Origin: Aedes albopictus
Lineage: Eukaryota; Arthropoda; Insecta; Diptera; Culicidae
Length of the DNA: 64,000 nucleotides
Reading direction: 5' to 3'
Assembly: GCF_035046485.1 (NCBI RefSeq)
Contig: NC_085138.1
Span: forward strand, 46,907,464-46,971,463
Positions 59,778 to 64,000 of the stretch are shown in pieces. A model generated the notes under the pieces. The model saw only the letters and a list, made by a program, of their open reading frames with translations. It did no database searches and was not told the DNA's origin. A program made the translations under genes and the position numbers. Position 1 is the stretch's first letter. Each line of letters starts with the position of its first letter.

Positions 59778-61633
59778 CTTCTTCTTCTTTATGGCTCTAC
59801 GTCCCCACTGGGACTGGGCCTGCCTCGCTTCAACTTAGTGTTCCTTGAGCACTTCCACAGTTATTAATTGAAGGGCTTTCTTTGCCTGCCATTGCATGAA
59901 TTTGTATATTGTGAGGCAAGTACACTATGCACAGGGAGCAGAGATGGCATGCTCCTCAGTGCGAAACGTGAGAAGAGAAAACATACACTCTACACTCGAC
60001 TTTCAACGAGAGCGAGTTTGAACTACGCAACTTTTTTCACACACAAACCAGCCGCTCACTCTCTGGCATCCATCGCGGCACACTCAAAATGAGTGCTCAA
60101 ACAAGTGTTTGAACAAACATGGTTTTTCAGTTTCTGCATGCACATTTTGTGCGCGCAGAAAATGTGCACACAAAAATTCGTGTTGAGAGCGCACTCAGTC
60201 GTGCTTCCAGTGCACAAGTGCACAGACAAGTAGATGTGACACTAACGAAATTTCAATCTCATATACCTCATGATCCTGATTACTTATAGAGTTGGTGTCT
60301 TCGACAAACTTGTTCGGCTGGTCAAGGACTAACCGATAATAAGACTTGAGATTCAAAATTCCACCGCTAGGCGGTGCTACTGAGCTAACAAATTTTGTTT
60401 TTCATAAATATCAGGAAAATTTGCAAAAAAATTGCAACTAGCGCTGCCTAGCTGTAGAAACTTGAACCAAACGGTAATTATTCTGAAAGCCCTTGATCTA
60501 TCAAACAATATTGCCGAAGACACCATCTTTCTACAAAATAAGGTTGCTGAGATATGCGAAATTTAAAATTTGTTTGCTCTCTAGCGCCGCCTAGCGGTGG
60601 AATTTTGAACCTTATTATCGGTTAGTTCTTGACCAGCCAAACAACTTTGCCGAAGACACCAACTCTCTAAGTAATCAGGATCATTAGATATATGAGACTG
60701 AAATTTCGTTAGTGTCACATCTACTTGTCTGTGATTTATGTGATATCTTAGACAATCAGATGCAACACTGATAAAATTTCTATCCCATATATCTCAGGAA
60801 CCTGATTACTTAGAGAGTTGATTTTTTCGGCAAAGTTGTTCAGCTGGTCAAGGGCTTTCTGAATATGGACCGTATGATTCGTGATTTCACCACTAGGCGG
60901 CGCTAGACAGCGTACAAATTTTACATTTCACATATCTCAGCATTATGATTCTTTAGAAAGATGGTGTCTTCGGCAAAATTGTTTGGTAGATCAAGGGCTT
61001 CCAGATTAATTATCGTTTGGTTCGAGTTTCTGGAGCTAGGCGGCGCTTGTTGCAATTTTTTTGCAAATTTTCCTGATATATATGAAAAACAAAATTGGTT
61101 AGCTCACTAGCGCTGCCTGTTGGTGGAATTTGAAACCAAAATATCCATCAAATGTAAGTCCTTGACCAGCTTAAGACGCCTGCTTGTCTCTGATATCACA
61201 GGCTTTGATACCCCTTAGCGGGTTTTGGACTCATTGGCATGCTTTCGGTTCACCAAATGCTCAAACAACACTGACCCCTTTGAACACACTGCGTGGGCAC
61301 TGAGTTCTGTTTTTTTCTGCGTGCGCGCAGGAATTGCGCACTGGGAATCTGACTTGGGGGCTCTCATTGCTCTCACGCAGCACTCTAATCACCCGCACAC
61401 AAACTCTGCGTGACAGAAATTATGTACATTTTATTGTGCGTTTTTTCTTTTTCTCTTTTGTAAGGTAAATGAAACTGAGAAGTTCAGTGAAAGATGAGCG
61501 TAAATGGGCACAGTTTCTGCGTGATATGCCATCCCTGCCAGGGAGTCGAGAAAATGTCACTGACTGGAACGGGAATCGAACCCGTCGTCTCCGGATTGGC
61601 GATCCAAAGCCTTAACCACTAGGCTAACTGGAG
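59778..61633 (-). mobile_element. Feilai-type SINE (minus strand), split by a hAT-type element
   Basis: The 3' half (59778-59938) holds the inverted tail tcttcttctttatggctc and body gagcacttccacag. The 5' half (61546-61633) holds the inverted B box gggaatcgaacccg and A box ccttaaccactaggctaac. The intact copy at 42294-42557 shows that the halves join without loss. It is flanked by accctgtat (59769-59777 and 61634-61642), so it inserted into the right tip of the foldback element. Confidence 0.88.
59939..61537. mobile_element. 1.6-kb non-autonomous hAT-type element nested in the SINE
   Basis: The ends are CAGAGATGGCAT and, inverted, CAGGGATGGCAT (11 of 12 identical), the CAGNG-type termini of hAT transposons. 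They are flanked by an 8-bp duplication with one mismatch (acagggag at 59931, ccagggag at 61538). No transposase is seen. The interior (60216-61205) holds inverted and direct copies of blocks such as cagacaagtagatgtgacac (60223, and inverted at 60720), plus repeated 'cggcaaagttgtt' and 'gccgcctagcgg' phrases. These look like further inserted repeats. Confidence 0.85.
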
Positions 61634-61642
61634 ACCCTGTAT

Positions 61643-64000
61643 ATGTAGAAGGATAAACAAAAACTGGAATAGTTAAATTACTCAATTACAGATTGTCACT
61701 AAAGAATATTGCTTGAACGAACATATTTTGGTAATATTCCTAAACTTCTGATTACGGTGTTGTTACAAAAATAAAAGAAACTCACGACACATAGAACCTT
61801 ACAAATTCACTAACTAGAAACATCATAAATGGACACAGCACAACATATAACATAAATGTGCCCTGTTATCCAGATGGATAACACCTTCCGATCACAGGAT
61901 GACGAGGTTTCATTTATTGGCTTGGGTCCATCAGTCATCCTGGAATTGTGTTCAGTATGGCATTTAGTCTTTTAGGTGACAATCATTGCTGCTGCTTTCA
62001 TAGCTTCTTTTTTGTCTAGGAAAACTAATCCTAATCGGGCATCTCTATTCGGGTTTCATCACTAGAGCTCTGTAACTTGAAGTATGTGCCAGGGAAAGGT
62101 TTACATGTGGCCTGAATGTTGGCAATCGAAATAGGATTGTTAGGCTCCATTCTGCCAGAACCCTATGAATGTGCATTAAAACAAGTGGAATATGTACAAG
62201 TTAAAATGGCCATTATGCCAAATGGCATTATGCCAAACGGCGTTATGCCTAATGTCATTATGCCAAATGGGATAAAGCCGTATTATTGATGTAACAAATA
62301 TTTATACCCGTGATAGTGTTTATTATAAGATCATACGCCAGGCTTTTCCAACCATAGCACTCGGTCCACTGCAAGCTGAAAAACACTAAGGCCTGAGTGT
62401 TCGGTCTGTGGCTGTGCGTCTCCAGTCACGCACTCTGTAAAGAGTTCACAAGCCGTCCTTCACTTGTTCGACCCACCTAGTCGTTTTCCTAGAATATTTT
62501 TTACATAATTCAATGACAATTTCAAGCTTTCTTCTCGTAATTACCAACAAAAACCAACACCTCCACTAGCGGTGCCTTTAAAAATTTCCTATGTTCACTT
62601 AGAATCCGGAATCATGCCACATTTTCTAGTGGCGCTCTCAATGAACATAATCATCATTCTTTTGCAGCACTCTGATCATACACTAATCCTCTTTAAATGG
62701 TGAAAATTTCATCGATTTTCTTGCAACGAGTGAAAAGTTATTTCATATTGAAGACAAGAGGAGGAAAAAAATCTTGCACAAACACGTTGAAAATTTAGCG
62801 TGGTCAGGTACGACAGTCGCGAAAAATGTTAATTTCGTCAAAACCATTATGTGTTATGTGCACAGATGTTGTTAACCATGGCATAAGGAAGTGTCCTCGG
62901 AAGAAAAAAGCTTGGGTTCATTGATAAATCTGCTTTGAATTTGAAGATTTGGCAAGAAGTTCGAACTCTGGGCATGTTTTTTTTCGCAACAAGATGATGA
63001 GATCCAATTCATACAAGGATACAATTCGAATTCATACAAGGATATGTAGAGGTTTTACCTATTTTGATGAGCTGCCATGACAGCCGGAGACGTTCAGTGG
63101 TATCGTCACAGATGGGTCAACGAAAAAAACACTCAAATTTCGCGTTTTCTCAATTCACCGAATTGCCTCTCATTTCACAATAAAAAAAATAAGTTTGGCA
63201 TTTTTTCTTCGGAATCCTAGTCAGACTAGTCAAGGCACTCAGGACACTGCATAGATGACCTGATTGTTGAACAAACGTGCGGAAGGGGTAGTTGCTAAAA
63301 TTTACCACCGTTGTGCAGATTTTTAGAGAGGTCAACACTGAAAAAGTGAGAAAATGTGTAAAAAAATAAAAATAAATAATTTCAATATTTTTCCATGAAA
63401 GTACAATAAATAACCTTTGTTTTGAGGGCTTCACCTTTTATGTTTGTTATTCCATCCCGTTCCAAACGTGATTTTGTCATTCCGGATTCTAAATGAACAT
63501 AGCTTTAGTTTTTACGTATGACATGTCATGTAAACTTCCGCTACATGTCATGTAAATCAGCATGACTCAGAGTTATTACATGATATTTACAACAAATCTA
63601 CATGATATTTTTGTAAGTCGTCATAACTGGAAGTTTACATGATTGAAGGCGAAACTGGCTTTTGATTTTTATTAGAATAGCGGAATAATAGTTTTTAAAC
63701 ACAAGTCCAAAAAGGATTTTCTGAATTTTGATTGATGGGAAATGTTTAACAGTGTTACAGAAACCACTTTTAACAAAAAATGAAAAAATACGGTGTGTGG
63801 AAAACTGATAAACATACATAATACAAAATAGACCTTGACCCTTTCTCGCACGCTAGTGACCGAGAGTAATATTCATCGAGGATCTTAGATGTTAGGATGA
63901 TAGATGTCATATACTTTCAATTTTCCAAAAACCTTACCCAACTTTATTTTATTTATTTTTGTTGAAAGCTCACTTCCAGCCTCAAAATTTGCCAGTAGCC
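61643..64000. other. No gene recognised
   Basis: This is AT-rich DNA with a minisatellite at 62206-62277 and a few short repeats (acatgtcatgtaaa near 63522 and 63542). Short minus ORFs (63150-63434, 63598-63819) have no recognisable domain. Confidence 0.4.
62206..62277. repeat. ~15-bp minisatellite (cattatgccaaatgg), four to five diverged copies
   Basis: The phrase c(a/g)ttatgcc(a/t)aa(t/c)gg repeats across about 70 bp. Confidence 0.8.

Overview
This 64 kb window looks like intergenic or intronic DNA from a large, repeat-rich culicine mosquito genome, most likely Aedes. The reasons are several tRNA-derived SINE copies with the 'A box, B box, ...GAAGAAG tail' layout known from the Aedes Feilai type, abundant MITE and foldback elements, long stretches of degenerate 'gaatttctgaaggaatcc'-type repeat, and a large BEL/Pao LTR retrotransposon. 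I see no convincing single-copy host gene, rRNA, functional tRNA or CRISPR array. A 23-base N run (14865-14887) marks an assembly gap.

The centrepiece is a complete, apparently intact BEL/Pao retroelement at 26050-37955. It has two 1541-bp LTRs that look identical by eye, a 5-bp target duplication (ATCAT), a primer-binding site abutting the 5' LTR, and seven 68-bp hairpin-forming leader repeats. One uninterrupted ORF (28266-36077, 2603 aa) encodes a PHD finger, Gag with a zinc knuckle, protease, reverse transcriptase, RNase H and integrase. In the same frame it ends in a 661-residue envelope-like glycoprotein with its own signal peptide and C-terminal membrane anchor. The region from the LTR TATA box to the Gag start holds only one ATG. 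It has the layout of a young, env-bearing endogenous retrovirus.

Layout. 1-2 kb: a decayed LINE reverse transcriptase on the minus strand. 2-18.9 kb: three diverged copies of a degenerate-repeat segment (about 2.6-7.9, 9.8-12.2 and 13.6-16.8 kb). They are interrupted by a composite inverted-repeat element carrying a 153-bp tandem array (3591-5871), a TAA-flanked foldback (8076-8735), a TA-flanked foldback (12412-13586) and a small MITE (17268-17439). 18.9-20.7 kb: non-repetitive DNA. 20.7-26 kb: a SINE fragment, a C-rich degenerate repeat, a ~315-bp tandem repeat and palindromic 'ggaattcc' repeat. 26-38 kb: the BEL/Pao element. 25.8-41.6 kb: three tandem ~930-bp units, each interrupted by a different transposable element (BEL/Pao, a CACTAG/TTA element, a TTAA piggyBac-type MITE), so that neighbours supply the empty sites. 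42-43 kb: a SINE in a foldback-family fragment. 44-45.8 kb: an 11-bp satellite. 45.8-47.9 kb: non-repetitive DNA. 47.9-51.3 kb: degenerate repeat with a SINE. 51.4-52.5 kb: a 13-bp satellite with a higher-order spacer. 53.3-54.5 kb: a large foldback. 58.1-61.6 kb: MITEs and a triple nest (foldback, then SINE, then hAT-type element). 61.6-64 kb: little recognisable.

All homology statements come from motif recognition, not database searches. Coordinates of degenerate repeats are approximate.
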